Below, piece after piece: positions 18,432-28,011 of a stretch of DNA of 64,000 nucleotides. Each line of letters opens with the position of its first letter. Positions within the stretch are counted from its first letter, which is position 1. Position numbers and translations under genes: made by a program. The stretch spans positions 213,705-277,704 of the forward strand of contig NZ_VNHU01000005.1 in the NCBI RefSeq assembly GCF_008124785.1. The letters run 5' to 3'. The DNA comes from Aquimarina intermedia (lineage in GTDB: Bacteria; Bacteroidota; Bacteroidia; Flavobacteriales; Flavobacteriaceae). The notes below the pieces were generated by a model, which was given only the letters and a program-made list of their open reading frames with translations, made no database searches and had not been told where the DNA came from.

Positions 18432-19701
18432 ATACCAAATATTTTTCTTTTTCCTGCTCCTTTGCTTACCACTTATGGCACAGCACTATGTAATTGACTC
18501 TGTAAAGCAAGAATATTCATTTATTAATTGGAACGCCAATAAAATAAAGCTGGCCGAGTATTCACCGGCCTTTAAAAAGCTATATCAAAAGTTAAATAGG
18601 ATAGCAAATGGTGAAGAAGAGAAAGTGCATGTATTTCATATCGGGGGATCCCATATACAAGCGGATATTTACTCAAACCGCCTACGATCCTATTTGCAGC
18701 ATATGAGCAAAACAGCCAAAGGACAACGGGGTTTTATTTTTCCATATCGTATGGCCGAAACAAATAACCCTTCAAATTATCAAGTGAATTTTGATGGCGA
18801 GTGGCAAGGATACAGATGTTCTATCAGAAAAGATAGTGTTGCATGGGGAATGTCTGGTGTTACGGCCAAATTCAGAGATTCTTTAGCAAACTTTGCGGTA
18901 CAAGCAAATCATAATAATTATACAGATAATACCTATAATTTTGACAAAATCCGAGTGTTTTATGATGCATGGACAGATGATTACGAAGTACTACTTAAAG
19001 ATACATCGCTGATAAAACGTAGATCGATTAATCACGCTGCTAATTTTATCGAATTTGAATTACATCGATCCGTCGAGACACTAGAGTTGCAAGTATGTAA
19101 AGTTAAAGATACAGGAGATGCAGAATTTTTAATGATGGGACTTGAGTTGATGAATGATGGTAAGGGTATTGAGTATACTACAATTGGAGTGAACGGAGCG
19201 AGCTTTAGCTACTATAATCGTAGTGCTTATTTTGATGAGCAATTGCAATTGTATACTCCGGATTTATTTATAGTATCAGTGGGTACCAATGACGCCTACC
19301 ACCCGGATTTTGAGCCGGAGGCGTTTCGTAAAAACTATGAAGAATTTATACAGCGAGTACTCAAAGTTAATCCGGAGTGTGCGATACTACTCACCGTACC
19401 CAATGATTCCTACTACAAACGAAAGTTTCCCAATCCACGTACCAGGATTTCACGCGGAATTATTTATGAACTCGCCAGAAAATATAATATGGCAGTTTGG
19501 GATTTTTATGAGATCATGGGTGGCTTTAACTCGTCGAAAGCGTGGTATGCAAATAAACTCATGCCAAAAGACCGTATTCATTTTACCCATAAAGGATACC
19601 ATATTAAGGCAGATTTGTTGTTGCAGGCATTAGCTAACTCTTGGGAAAAAGAACTTAAGTTAGCACCGGATTCCATTTTAAAACAGATCGTGAATGAATA
19701 G
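18421..19701 (+). CDS. Secreted SGNH/GDSL-hydrolase-like protein, acylation cluster
   Basis: 426 residues with a clear signal peptide (FFFFLLLCLPLMAQ). SGNH blocks: VFHIGGSHIQADIYSNRL (block I, where the usual GDS is GGS), IVSVGTNDAYHPD (Asn block III) and DRIHFTHKGYH (Asp and His). The gene overlaps the preceding one by 11 bases and the MBOAT gene by 8, indicating tight coupling. In bacterial alginate and cellulose acetylation systems, SGNH-like proteins work with an MBOAT partner; the same role is inferred here for an unidentified polymer. Confidence 0.78.
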   Translation: MNFKYQIFFFFLLLCLPLMAQHYVIDSVKQEYSFINWNANKIKLAEYSPAFKKLYQKLNRIANGEEEKVHVFHIGGSHIQADIYSNRLRSYLQHMSKTAKGQRGFIFPYRMAETNNPSNYQVNFDGEWQGYRCSIRKDSVAWGMSGVTAKFRDSLANFAVQANHNNYTDNTYNFDKIRVFYDAWTDDYEVLLKDTSLIKRRSINHAANFIEFELHRSVETLELQVCKVKDTGDAEFLMMGLELMNDGKGIEYTTIGVNGASFSYYNRSAYFDEQLQLYTPDLFIVSVGTNDAYHPDFEPEAFRKNYEEFIQRVLKVNPECAILLTVPNDSYYKRKFPNPRTRISRGIIYELARKYNMAVWDFYEIMGGFNSSKAWYANKLMPKDRIHFTHKGYHIKADLLLQALANSWEKELKLAPDSILKQIVNE

Positions 19702-21352
19702 ACTTTACGATATTTTTAATTTTTCTCAGGAGTTTCCTTTGATTTTCACACAAGCTAACTTCTGGATATTTTTTGCTGTCATTTACCTGGTATATGCTTT
19801 TATTTATCCAAATAAAAGCTTGCGAAGTTTATACCTTTTTTTAATCAGTTTGGTGTTTTATTATAAAACCAGCGGACTCTTTGTGGGTATTCTTCTCTTT
19901 AGTACAGTTAATGATTTCTTTTTGGGCAAAGCTATCTATAACAGTACCTCAAAGTTGACGCGTAAAACACTTGTAGCGGTAAGTGTTACCGTCAACCTGG
20001 CCACCTTATGTTATTTTAAATATGCTTATTTTTTTACCGACTCTTACAATGCTTTGTTTGAGTCTGATCATAAGGTGATCAATCATCTGGCCCAATGGGC
20101 GAATACCTGGAGCGAGGTAGATTACTTTACGGTCGACAGTATCATACTCCCGGTTGGAATTTCGTTCTATACCTTTCAGACGATTAGTTATAGTGTCGAT
20201 ATTTATCGCAAACAAATCAAACCATTGCGGTCTATGATAGATTTCGGGTTCTTTGTAAGTTTTTTTCCACAACTGGTGGCAGGTCCTATTGTGCGCGCAG
20301 CAGATTTTGTTCCACAAATTCGTAAAGAGATACGTATCTCAAAAGTTGATTTTGGTAGAGCAACCTTTATGATATTAAAGGGACTGATTAAGAAAATGAT
20401 TTTTGCTGATTATATTGCAGCAAATTTTTTGGACCGTGTTTTTGATATGCCTGAAATGTTTTCAGGATTTACGAATATCATGGCAATGTTTGGGTATTCG
20501 CTTCAGATCTACGGAGATTTTTCCGGCTACACGGATATAGCGATTGGTTTAGCCTTACTTATGGGCTATCGTTTGCCCAAAAACTTCAACTCTCCTTACA
20601 AAGCCATTCATTGTGGAGATTTTTGGAAACGTTGGCATATTTCCTTATCCAGTTGGTTAAAAGATTATTTATACATTCCCATTGGTGGAAATCGTAACGG
20701 TACTATTTTTTCGTACACCTTTATCTTACTATTTACTTTTTTAGGTGTGTTAGCAGTTTCCAATTACGCAATAGCACTATTGGCGGCAACGGTAATTGTA
20801 ATAGCGTTGCTAGTGACCCTATTTTCAAAAAAAGTGGCCAAGCATTTCAATACCAATGTCAATATTATGATAACGATGTTAGTAGGAGGACTATGGCATG
20901 GCGCCGCATGGAAATTTGTAATATGGGGAGGGCTCAATGGCTTGGGTATTGTATTCTATAAATATTGGCGCAACATAAGTCCGTATGAAAATAGCCGTTT
21001 GTGGATCATAACGGGCTGGAAAATCGCCCTGACTTTTGTCTTTATTACTTTTACCAGAATTTATTTTAGAGGCAATAGTATGGATCATATTGACCGCTTC
21101 TATCAACAAATAGTGACCAATATGAACATGTCAAATGCGTGGAATGTGTTATATGAATACCGCCTTGTATTCATTGTGATGGCCGTAGGTTACCTTACCC
21201 ATTGGTTACCAAATTTATTGAAAACCAAAATAGAACATAGTTTTATACGCAGCCATGTTATCATAAAGGGGGCTATAGCCGTCATCGTTGCTGTAGTTTG
21301 CTATCAAACCTATGCAGCCGATTTTCAGCCTTTTATATACTTTCAATTTTAA
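19694..21352 (+). CDS. MBOAT-family O-acyltransferase (AlgI/DltB type)
   Basis: A 552-residue polytopic membrane protein. The family core is clear: PQLVAGPIVRAADFVPQI, then GYSLQIYGDFSGYTDIAIGL, FNSPYKA..DFWKRWHISLSSWLKDY, and the catalytic His402 in GGLWHGAAWKFVIWG. MBOAT proteins pass acyl groups from a cytoplasmic donor across the membrane to be placed on glycans. The two overlapping SGNH-like genes upstream would complete an acyl-transfer machine. No polymer synthase is present in the window, so the acceptor is unknown. Confidence 0.93.
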   Translation: MNRLYDIFNFSQEFPLIFTQANFWIFFAVIYLVYAFIYPNKSLRSLYLFLISLVFYYKTSGLFVGILLFSTVNDFFLGKAIYNSTSKLTRKTLVAVSVTVNLATLCYFKYAYFFTDSYNALFESDHKVINHLAQWANTWSEVDYFTVDSIILPVGISFYTFQTISYSVDIYRKQIKPLRSMIDFGFFVSFFPQLVAGPIVRAADFVPQIRKEIRISKVDFGRATFMILKGLIKKMIFADYIAANFLDRVFDMPEMFSGFTNIMAMFGYSLQIYGDFSGYTDIAIGLALLMGYRLPKNFNSPYKAIHCGDFWKRWHISLSSWLKDYLYIPIGGNRNGTIFSYTFILLFTFLGVLAVSNYAIALLAATVIVIALLVTLFSKKVAKHFNTNVNIMITMLVGGLWHGAAWKFVIWGGLNGLGIVFYKYWRNISPYENSRLWIITGWKIALTFVFITFTRIYFRGNSMDHIDRFYQQIVTNMNMSNAWNVLYEYRLVFIVMAVGYLTHWLPNLLKTKIEHSFIRSHVIIKGAIAVIVAVVCYQTYAADFQPFIYFQF

Positions 21353-21446
21353 ATAAAATAAGAAGGGCGTATCCCGGCATTTCATTTGGGTCGCGCTATC
21401 CATTATATCTTTTTACGGTTTTTTTAAAACTATAAAAAGGATGTCA

Positions 21447-21479
21447 TTGCTATCGCTTACGCAAGTAAGGATACCTTTG
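21447..21479 (+). promoter_or_regulatory. Promoter of the uracil-DNA-glycosylase-like gene
   Basis: TTG at 21447-21449, 22 bases, then TACCTTTG at 21472-21479. It lies downstream of an in-frame ATG at 21441, which supports the start at 21522. Confidence 0.5.
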
Positions 21480-21521
21480 TATCTTTACGATGTTCAAAAA
21501 CAATTTAAAACGAACTATTAC

Positions 21522-22196
21522 ATGTTTCATCATTCACATCCGTATGAACCATACTTTCCTGAGGGAGCCACCAAGCTGATTGTTGGGACCTTACCGCCGC
21601 CAAGATTTACGGTAGGGCAATTTAAAGAAGGCGATGTGGATTTTTGTTATGGTAGTATCAGCGGCCTGCTTTGGCCAGTGTTGGATAGAATTTTTGAGCT
21701 TAAGCTGGACTATGAAACTACCGAGTCAGCTATCGAGCAACGCAAAGCCTTTTTGAAATCCAGAGGAATTGGAATTTGCGATATTGTCGCCTCCTGTCAG
21801 CGGACCAAGATTGATGCTTCAGATCTGGGTATGGAAAATATAGAGTTACGTGATCTTATTGGATTTTTAAAGAAATACAAGCGTATTGACACCCTACTAT
21901 TCACTGGGGGAAATAGTAAAAATGGCCCTGAATATTTTTTTAGAAAACATTTAAAAGAATGTAACTTAAAACTGGAACTCCTAACTAACGATATTCCAAG
22001 AATTCACCAGTTTCAACTACTCGATGATGAAGAAGCAACCGCAACACGTACGATAAAAACCGTATCTTTAACTGCACCTTCCGGAGCTGCAAACAGAGCT
22101 ATCGGGAGTATGGAGTTGTACAAACACTTAAAAAATAAAAACCCTGAATTCAATACCATTGATTTCAGGGTGTTGCAATATAAAAAATTCTTTTAA
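21522..22196 (+). CDS. Uracil-DNA glycosylase superfamily protein
   Basis: 224 residues. KLIVGTLPPPRF with YGSISGLLWPVLDRIF resembles the GTxPS..(Y/F)..P..FW segment of UDG-fold enzymes, RGIGICDIVASCQR matches the G(I/L)xDxVxxC strand, and SLTAPSGAANRAIG matches the SPSPAN loop. The family excises uracil or mismatched bases, but some members have other roles. The upstream 27 codons (from 21441) are excluded because a promoter lies in them. Confidence 0.75.
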   Translation: MFHHSHPYEPYFPEGATKLIVGTLPPPRFTVGQFKEGDVDFCYGSISGLLWPVLDRIFELKLDYETTESAIEQRKAFLKSRGIGICDIVASCQRTKIDASDLGMENIELRDLIGFLKKYKRIDTLLFTGGNSKNGPEYFFRKHLKECNLKLELLTNDIPRIHQFQLLDDEEATATRTIKTVSLTAPSGAANRAIGSMELYKHLKNKNPEFNTIDFRVLQYKKFF

Positions 22197-22203
22197 ATTA
22201 AAA

Positions 22204-22338
22204 TTACATGAGTTCCTTATCCGGGTCATGAGGCAGGGAGGTAGGTTTTATTTTAAATTTTCTACGTGGAGGTCGTAATCTTCCATACGATCCCAAAAAA
22301 ATTTTCCCTCTTTTTGTTTTACGATCTCCTTTTCCCAT
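22204..22338 (-). CDS. 30S ribosomal protein bTHX
   Basis: 44 residues starting MGKGDRKTKRGKIFLGSYGR, then LRPPRRK. This is the bTHX (Thx) signature, a short Arg/Lys-rich peptide that sits in a cleft of the 30S head. The C-terminus is extended by about 13 residues (FKIKPTSLPHDPDKELM) compared with the shortest homologues. Its ATG lies one base after the stop of another tiny gene, so the two are translated from one message. Confidence 0.85.
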   Translation of the reverse strand: MGKGDRKTKRGKIFLGSYGRLRPPRRKFKIKPTSLPHDPDKELM

Positions 22339-22339
22339 A

Positions 22340-22480
22340 CTATGATTTTTCTTCTTTTTTCTCTTTAAGCGAACCTTTTTTGGTAGTCGATATGTCTTTA
22401 GGTTTATCCTTAGGGGCCAATGAACCTAACGGTTTATCCTGATCTTTTCTTTTTAGCTTTTTATCTTCAATGCTTCCCAT
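22340..22480 (-). CDS. Small Lys-rich protein upstream of bTHX
   Basis: 46 residues (starts MGSIEDKKLKRKDQ), extremely charged and without hydrophobic segments, so probably disordered. Three short GS-hydrophobic motifs (GSIEDKK, GSLAPKD, GSLKEKK) recur at roughly 18-residue spacing. It ends one base before bTHX begins. No family recognised. The coupling with bTHX suggests a ribosome- or RNA-associated role, as inference only. Confidence 0.55.
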   Translation of the reverse strand: MGSIEDKKLKRKDQDKPLGSLAPKDKPKDISTTKKGSLKEKKEEKS

Positions 22481-22580
22481 ACTATCATTATTTTTAGAGT
22501 TACCTAAAGATAGATGATTAAGGTCTTAAAAAATGATAAAGCCCTCATAAACTCAGGTTAATTAAGAGTTTTCTCAAAAA

Positions 22581-22685
22581 TCATTGCGTCTTCGTGACAG
22601 CTCGTTCTTCTTTTTTCTCTTTTATGTATCGATACCCTTGATACACTAATTGGACAACTGTGAGTATTCTAAAAAACTTTTTCAT
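22581..22685 (-). CDS. Hypothetical 34-residue protein
   Basis: A short open frame begins MKKFFRILTVVQLVYQGYRY and ends with a charged KEKKEERAVTKTQ tail. This amphipathic start and basic end are typical of small flavobacterial membrane-associated proteins. Evidence is limited to composition and a plausible ATG; there is no strong ribosome-binding site. It lies between trpA and the bTHX pair, in the same direction. Confidence 0.4.
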   Translation of the reverse strand: MKKFFRILTVVQLVYQGYRYIKEKKEERAVTKTQ

Positions 22686-22815
22686 GCTACATTTTTTTGG
22701 CGTGACACAAAATAAATCACGCAAGTGAAATATAAAAATATAGCACTAACTTCACTGATATCGAATAGATAACATAGTTTAACAGCAGAGTGTTAATACA
22801 ATGAAAATATCTTAA

Positions 22816-23577
22816 TTAACGTATCGCTTTTATAAAACTATCGATCTGATCCACTCCATGTGCTGTCAAATGTTTTACGAAAGCAGAGCCGATAATAGCA
22901 CCTTTTGTAGTTTTGGTGGCTTTTTCAAAAGTTTCCTTATTACTAATACCAAAACCTACAATTTGAGGTGTTTTTAAACCAAGTCCGGCGATACGGTCAA
23001 AATAACGCTGTTGTTCTTCGCCTATGCTGTTTTTGGCACCCGTAGTACTTGCAGAACTTACCATATAAATAAAACCGTTAGAAATACTGTCAATTTCGTC
23101 AATACGATCCTCAGAAGTTTGTGGCGTGATTAAAAAAACATTAGAAAGGCCATACTGTTCAAAAATCTCTTTATAGTGCTCAGTATATTCCTGTACCGGA
23201 AGATCCGGGATGATTAATCCATCGATTCCAATCTCCTGACATTTTGCGCAAAATGCCTCTACCCCATATTGCAGCATTGGATTAAAGTAGCCCATAATCA
23301 ATAGGGGAATGCTAACCGTTTTTCTAATATCTTTGATTTGATCAAAAAGCACTGCGGTAGTCATCCCGTTACGTAACGCTTGTGTAGAGCTTTCCTGAAT
23401 CGTGGGGCCATCAGCTAAGGGATCGCTAAAAGGTAAACCGATCTCGACCATGTCAACGCCGCTTTCTTCAAGAGCTTCCAGTACTTTGAACGTATCTGTC
23501 AGTGCTGGGTAGCCAGCGGTAAAATAGATAGATAACAGTTTTTTATCTTCGGCTAATTTTTTATGTATTCTATTCAT
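22816..23577 (-). CDS. trpA: Tryptophan synthase alpha chain
   Basis: 253 residues. TrpA cleaves indole-3-glycerol phosphate to indole and glyceraldehyde 3-phosphate. ALEESGVDMVEIGLPFSDPL carries the catalytic Glu, and SDPLADGPTIQ carries the catalytic-loop Asp region. FIYMVSSASTTGAKN and PQIVGFGISNKETF form the phosphate-binding end. It is the last gene of the trp operon, 59 bases after trpB. Confidence 0.96.
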   Translation of the reverse strand: MNRIHKKLAEDKKLLSIYFTAGYPALTDTFKVLEALEESGVDMVEIGLPFSDPLADGPTIQESSTQALRNGMTTAVLFDQIKDIRKTVSIPLLIMGYFNPMLQYGVEAFCAKCQEIGIDGLIIPDLPVQEYTEHYKEIFEQYGLSNVFLITPQTSEDRIDEIDSISNGFIYMVSSASTTGAKNSIGEEQQRYFDRIAGLGLKTPQIVGFGISNKETFEKATKTTKGAIIGSAFVKHLTAHGVDQIDSFIKAIR

Positions 23578-23636
23578 GTACTTTTTATTAAGACATTTCT
23601 ATACAATTCAGAAATGCGATGTTTTTAGTAAGTATT

Positions 23637-24818
23637 TTACAACTTAAAATAATCGATATACGTATTTAAATCTTTGTCTCCACGTCCTGATAAATTGATG
23701 ACAATCACATCATCCGGATTAAATTTACGTTCTTTAAAGATGGCGAGCGCATGCGAAGTTTCAATCGCCGGAATAATTCCTTCCAGTTTTGAGAGTTCCA
23801 GGCCGGCAGCCATAGCTTCGTCATCGGTTATAGAGATAAATTCGCCTCTTCCGGTCCTGAATAAATTAGCATGCATCGGTCCAACCCCTGGATAATCCAA
23901 ACCGGCAGAAATAGAATAGGGTTCGGTAATCTGACCGTCTTCTGTTTGCATCAATAAGGTTTTACTACCATGGATAATCCCTTCTTTTCCCAAAGCCGAT
24001 GTTGCAGCACTTTCTCCTGTATAAATTCCCTTTCCGGCCGCCTCTACCGCTATAATACCAACGTCTTCCTGATCCAGGTATTGATAGTAAATACCAGCAG
24101 CGTTACTACCGCCACCCACACAAGCAACCACGTAATCAGGGTTTTGTTTCCCTTCTTTTTCTTGTAATTGCCATTTTACCTCTTTAGAAATGATAGATTG
24201 AAAACGTGCCACCATATCAGGATACGGATGAGGACCTACCACAGAGCCAATTATATAATGTGTGTCGACAGGATTGTTAATCCAATCCCGAATTGCTTCA
24301 TTCGTAGCATCTTTTAAAGTTTTACTTCCCGAGGTGGCGGGAATTACTGTCGCGCCAAGCATTTTCATACGTGCAACATTGGGCGCTTGTCGCTCGATAT
24401 CTATGGCACCCATATACACAATACAGTCCATCCCCATAAGAGCGCAAACCGTGGCTGTAGCTACGCCATGTTGACCGGCACCTGTCTCGGCAATGATGCG
24501 TTGTTTGCCCAGTCGTTTCGCTAATAAGATCTGCCCGATAGTATTATTCACTTTATGCGCACCGGTGTGACACAGATCTTCACGTTTGAGATAGATTTTG
24601 GTGTTATATTTTTTAGAAAAACGTTCTGCAAAATATAAAGGCGTAGGGCGTCCTACATAATCTTTTAATAGCTGATTGAACTCCTGTTGAAAGGAAGGTT
24701 CATCCATGATCTTTATGTATTGCGTTCGCAATTCCTCAACATTGGGATAGAGCATTTCAGGGATATACGCTCCACCAAAATCTCCATAATATCCTTTTTC
24801 ATTAACTTGATAACTCAT
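23637..24818 (-). CDS. trpB: Tryptophan synthase beta chain
   Basis: A 393-residue PLP enzyme that condenses indole with serine to make tryptophan. [19 protein letters not shown] includes the PLP Lys, [14 protein letters not shown] is the indole/serine site, and [13 protein letters not shown] is the phosphate loop. The start ([20 protein letters not shown]) is canonical for TrpB1. It is followed by trpA and would form the alpha2-beta2 channelling complex with it. Confidence 0.97.
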   Translation of the reverse strand: MSYQVNEKGYYGDFGGAYIPEMLYPNVEELRTQYIKIMDEPSFQQEFNQLLKDYVGRPTPLYFAERFSKKYNTKIYLKREDLCHTGAHKVNNTIGQILLAKRLGKQRIIAETGAGQHGVATATVCALMGMDCIVYMGAIDIERQAPNVARMKMLGATVIPATSGSKTLKDATNEAIRDWINNPVDTHYIIGSVVGPHPYPDMVARFQSIISKEVKWQLQEKEGKQNPDYVVACVGGGSNAAGIYYQYLDQEDVGIIAVEAAGKGIYTGESAATSALGKEGIIHGSKTLLMQTEDGQITEPYSISAGLDYPGVGPMHANLFRTGRGEFISITDDEAMAAGLELSKLEGIIPAIETSHALAIFKERKFNPDDVIVINLSGRGDKDLNTYIDYFKL

Positions 24819-24861
24819 AGCTTTTTCTAATTAACTTCTATGTGTGAAAATTTATACTAAT

Positions 24862-25548
24862 TCACTGACCTGGATGATACAAGTCAGTTATAAACATCTT
24901 TAATTGATCGGCGTTTTTAAATCCCGGCTTGCTTTCAAACTTACTATTTACATCTATTGCGTGAAGCTTAGCCGCTTGCGGTTGCTTCATAAACTCTCGT
25001 AAACTATCAACTTCATCAAGTCCGATACCACCGCTAAGAACAAAAGGAGTATCTGACTCATATTTTGATAACAAAGTCCAGTCAAAAGTTACGCCATTAC
25101 CACCTTTATTTTTTCCTTTGGTATCAAACAAAAAACAATCAACAATTCCTTCATACGGATTGAGTTGGCTAAAATCAAACTGATCTTTTATCGAAAAGAC
25201 CTTCCATAGTGCTATTTGGTTTTGAGACGTTTTTGAACTGTGGTTAGCCTCTTGTACATTTAATTCATTTCTCAATTTTGTGCAAAACGCTACAGATTCG
25301 TTACCATGCAACTGTACGGCTTTTAATTTGTGTGTTTTTACCGTTTTCAGAATAAAAGAAATTTCGGCATCTACAAACACGCCTACACCCTTAATCTCCT
25401 CCGATAATTTGGGGATGCTTCCTTCAAAATTTCGTGGAGAGTTCGCATAGAAGATAAAGCCCAGGTATCCAGGTTGCAATGCAGCCACATCCTCGATATT
25501 TTCTGGCACCTTCATACCACATACTTTAAGTTGTACTGAGTTCTTCAT
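24862..25548 (-). CDS. trpF: Phosphoribosylanthranilate isomerase
   Basis: A 228-residue TIM-barrel enzyme catalysing the Amadori rearrangement in tryptophan synthesis. LKVCGMKVPENIEDVAAL carries the catalytic Cys, GYLGFIFYANSPRNF and KAVQLHGNES are conserved strands, and FVLSGGIGLDEVDSLRE plus AIDVNSKFESKPGFKN carry the catalytic Asp and phosphate grip. It is encoded separately, ten bases after trpC, not fused to it as in E. coli. Confidence 0.95.
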   Translation of the reverse strand: MKNSVQLKVCGMKVPENIEDVAALQPGYLGFIFYANSPRNFEGSIPKLSEEIKGVGVFVDAEISFILKTVKTHKLKAVQLHGNESVAFCTKLRNELNVQEANHSSKTSQNQIALWKVFSIKDQFDFSQLNPYEGIVDCFLFDTKGKNKGGNGVTFDWTLLSKYESDTPFVLSGGIGLDEVDSLREFMKQPQAAKLHAIDVNSKFESKPGFKNADQLKMFITDLYHPGQ

Positions 25549-25558
25549 ACTAGCTTAT

Positions 25559-26347
25559 CTATTGACCACTCAATTGTTTTACAAATTCCATCGCGCTTGC
25601 ACCGGGATCTTCAGTTTTCATAAAGTTTTCTCCGATTAGAAATCCTTGATACCCATACTGCTTTAAATCTTTGATCGCTAACACTGTACTAATTCCGCTT
25701 TCTGATACTTTTACAAAGTCATTTGGGATATGACTGCTTAGATCTTTACTAATGTCGGTACTAACCTCAAAAGTTTTCAGATTGCGATTATTGACCCCCA
25801 GCATATCCAGCGAGGGCATAAGAGATTTTTCTAATTCCTCTTGGTTATGAACTTCTAAAAGGACATCCAATCCTAATTGCTTGGCAAAAGTTGACAATTC
25901 CTTGATTTGATCTTTGCTCAACACGGCAGCGATCAATAAAATTGCATCAGCCCCGTAGGCTCTGGCTTCTAGTATTTGGTAGGCATCAATGATAAACTCT
26001 TTACGTAATAAAGGAAGTTGTACAGCTGCTCTAGCCAACAATAAATCATCTAAGGAGCCTCCAAAATATTTTCCGTCAGTTAACACAGAAATTCCGTTAA
26101 TTCCTGCATTCTCATACCCTTTGGTGACGGTATCGACAGAGGTGTTGTTGTTGATGACTGATTTTGACGGAGATCTTCGTTTATGCTCTGCTATGATACC
26201 AATATCACTCGTTCTTAAAGCATCTGCAAGAGATTTAGTGTCTCGCTCAAACAATACGGATTGTTCCAGCTGTTTTACGGGAATGAGTTGTTTTTTCAGC
26301 GCAACCTCTTTATATTTATCTGCAACTATTCTATCTAAAATATTCAT
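25559..26347 (-). CDS. trpC: Indole-3-glycerol-phosphate synthase
   Basis: A 262-residue TIM-barrel enzyme. ILDRIVADKYKEVALKK is the N-terminal cap, IIAEHKRRSPSKSVIN has the catalytic Lys and the substrate loop, and LLRKEFIIDAYQILEARAYG carries the second catalytic Lys. LGVNNRNLKTFEVS and KVSESGISTVLAI complete the set of motifs. It lies three bases downstream of trpD. Confidence 0.96.
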   Translation of the reverse strand: MNILDRIVADKYKEVALKKQLIPVKQLEQSVLFERDTKSLADALRTSDIGIIAEHKRRSPSKSVINNNTSVDTVTKGYENAGINGISVLTDGKYFGGSLDDLLLARAAVQLPLLRKEFIIDAYQILEARAYGADAILLIAAVLSKDQIKELSTFAKQLGLDVLLEVHNQEELEKSLMPSLDMLGVNNRNLKTFEVSTDISKDLSSHIPNDFVKVSESGISTVLAIKDLKQYGYQGFLIGENFMKTEDPGASAMEFVKQLSGQ

Positions 26348-26350
26348 TTT

Positions 26351-27343
26351 TTAAGCGCTTAACTGTTGAACCTTCTTTAATACTTCTAATCCCTTGCCTG
26401 AAAGTAAAGATTCTTTTGCTTTTTCAAAACCTTGCAATGGCGTTAAATTTTCTACAGTAGCGATTGCCATACCTGCGTTGGCGCACACTACATTATTTTG
26501 AGCTTGTGTTCCTTTACCGGAAAGTACATTCATGAAAATTGTGGCTGCATCTTGAATAGAGTTTCCGCCCGAAATCTCCTCCTGAGATAAGACGGAAGTG
26601 CCAAAGTCCTGTGGACGCAACATACCTTCAGAATGATTCGATATGATTTTGGTATCACCGGTAAGTGAAATCTCATCATAGCCATCCAGTGCATGTACGA
26701 TAGTATAGTTTTTATCTGTGTTTTGATAGAGATATCCATACATCCGTGCTAATTCTAAATTGAAAACGCCGACAATCTGATTTTTTGGAAATGCCGGGTT
26801 TACCATAGGACCCAACATATTAAAAAATGTTTTTATGGCAAGTTCTCGACGTATGGGTGCTACATTTTTCATTGCAGGGTGAAAAAGAGGCGCATGCAAT
26901 ACACATATACCAGTCTCTTCGATACTACGTGTTAAGAAATCTTTATCGTTACTAAATTTTATACCTAAATGTTCCATCACATTCGAACTCCCACAAGTAG
27001 AAGATACTCCGTAGTTTCCATGTTTTGTTACATGTATGCCTGCTCCGGCAGTAACAAATGATGAGAGCGTTGAGATATTAAAGGTGTCTTTGCCATCCCC
27101 TCCAGTACCGCATAAATCGATGGCATTATAGTCGCTAAGATCTATAGCGACGCAGAGTTCCAGCAAGGCATCTCTAAACCCTTCAAGTTCATGTACAGTA
27201 ATGCTTCGCATCATGTATACGGTAAGAAAAGAAGCAATTTGACTTTGATTGTATGCACCATTGGAGATGTTTACCAATACCTGCTTGGCCTCATCCTTTG
27301 AGATGGTTTCGTGATTAATTAATCTATTTAGTAAATCTTTCAT
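26351..27343 (-). CDS. trpD: Anthranilate phosphoribosyltransferase
   Basis: 330 residues; transfers the phosphoribosyl group from PRPP to anthranilate. The signature DLCGTGGDGKDTFNISTLSS binds PRPP, and HGNYGVSSTCGSSNVMEHLG lines the anthranilate tunnel. NPAFPKNQIVGVF is another conserved motif. It lies 42 bases after trpG, which is encoded separately and not fused to it. Confidence 0.96.
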   Translation of the reverse strand: MKDLLNRLINHETISKDEAKQVLVNISNGAYNQSQIASFLTVYMMRSITVHELEGFRDALLELCVAIDLSDYNAIDLCGTGGDGKDTFNISTLSSFVTAGAGIHVTKHGNYGVSSTCGSSNVMEHLGIKFSNDKDFLTRSIEETGICVLHAPLFHPAMKNVAPIRRELAIKTFFNMLGPMVNPAFPKNQIVGVFNLELARMYGYLYQNTDKNYTIVHALDGYDEISLTGDTKIISNHSEGMLRPQDFGTSVLSQEEISGGNSIQDAATIFMNVLSGKGTQAQNNVVCANAGMAIATVENLTPLQGFEKAKESLLSGKGLEVLKKVQQLSA

Positions 27344-27385
27344 TTTACAATTTTGAGCGTGTTCGTTTTTTTACGGAATAGGATC

Positions 27386-27955
27386 TTATAAATTCACCCA
27401 GTTTTCCAATATTTTTTTACCATCGGGAGTGAGCACCGATTCCGGATGAAATTGTACACCACAAACATCATATGTGTCATGTCGCAGCGCCATTATCTGT
27501 CCGTTCTCATCATAGGCAGTAACCTTGAGACAGGTAGGTAAATTTTTATCAGAAACTACCCAGGAGTGATAGCGGCCAACGGCAAATTCTTCATTGAGAC
27601 CCGTAAACAAAATCTCGTCCGGTACAGTTACTTTTACTTGGGTAGCTACACCATGATAAACTTCGTTAAGATTTGTCAGGCTGCCACCAAAAACCTCTCC
27701 TATGGCTTGTTGACCAAGGCATACGCCAAAAATACTTTTGGTAGGGGCATAACGCTGTATGATCTCTTTGAGCAATCCTGCCTCCTCGGGAATACCGGGT
27801 CCGGGAGAAAGTAAGATTTTATCAAAAGCTTCGATCTCATCCAGATGAATTTGATCATTACGTCGTACGGTGACTGCACAATCTAAATCCTCCAGATAAT
27901 GAACCAGATTGTAAACGAAGGAATCGTAATTGTCAATAACTAATATTTTTTTCAT
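27386..27955 (-). CDS. trpG: Anthranilate synthase component II (glutamine amidotransferase)
   Basis: A 189-residue class I glutamine amidotransferase supplying ammonia to TrpE. The nucleophile Cys lies in SIFGVCLGQQAIGEVFGG, HGVATQVKV is a conserved strand, and the catalytic His/Glu pair is in GVQFHPESVLTP. The start MKKILVIDNYDSFVYNLV is canonical. A 134-base gap holding a structured GC-rich element separates it from trpE. Confidence 0.95.
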   Translation of the reverse strand: MKKILVIDNYDSFVYNLVHYLEDLDCAVTVRRNDQIHLDEIEAFDKILLSPGPGIPEEAGLLKEIIQRYAPTKSIFGVCLGQQAIGEVFGGSLTNLNEVYHGVATQVKVTVPDEILFTGLNEEFAVGRYHSWVVSDKNLPTCLKVTAYDENGQIMALRHDTYDVCGVQFHPESVLTPDGKKILENWVNL

Positions 27956-28011
27956 TGCTTGTATGCTGTTTTCGAGTATGAATCGAATGATTTCTTATAT
28001 TGTTTGTGTTA

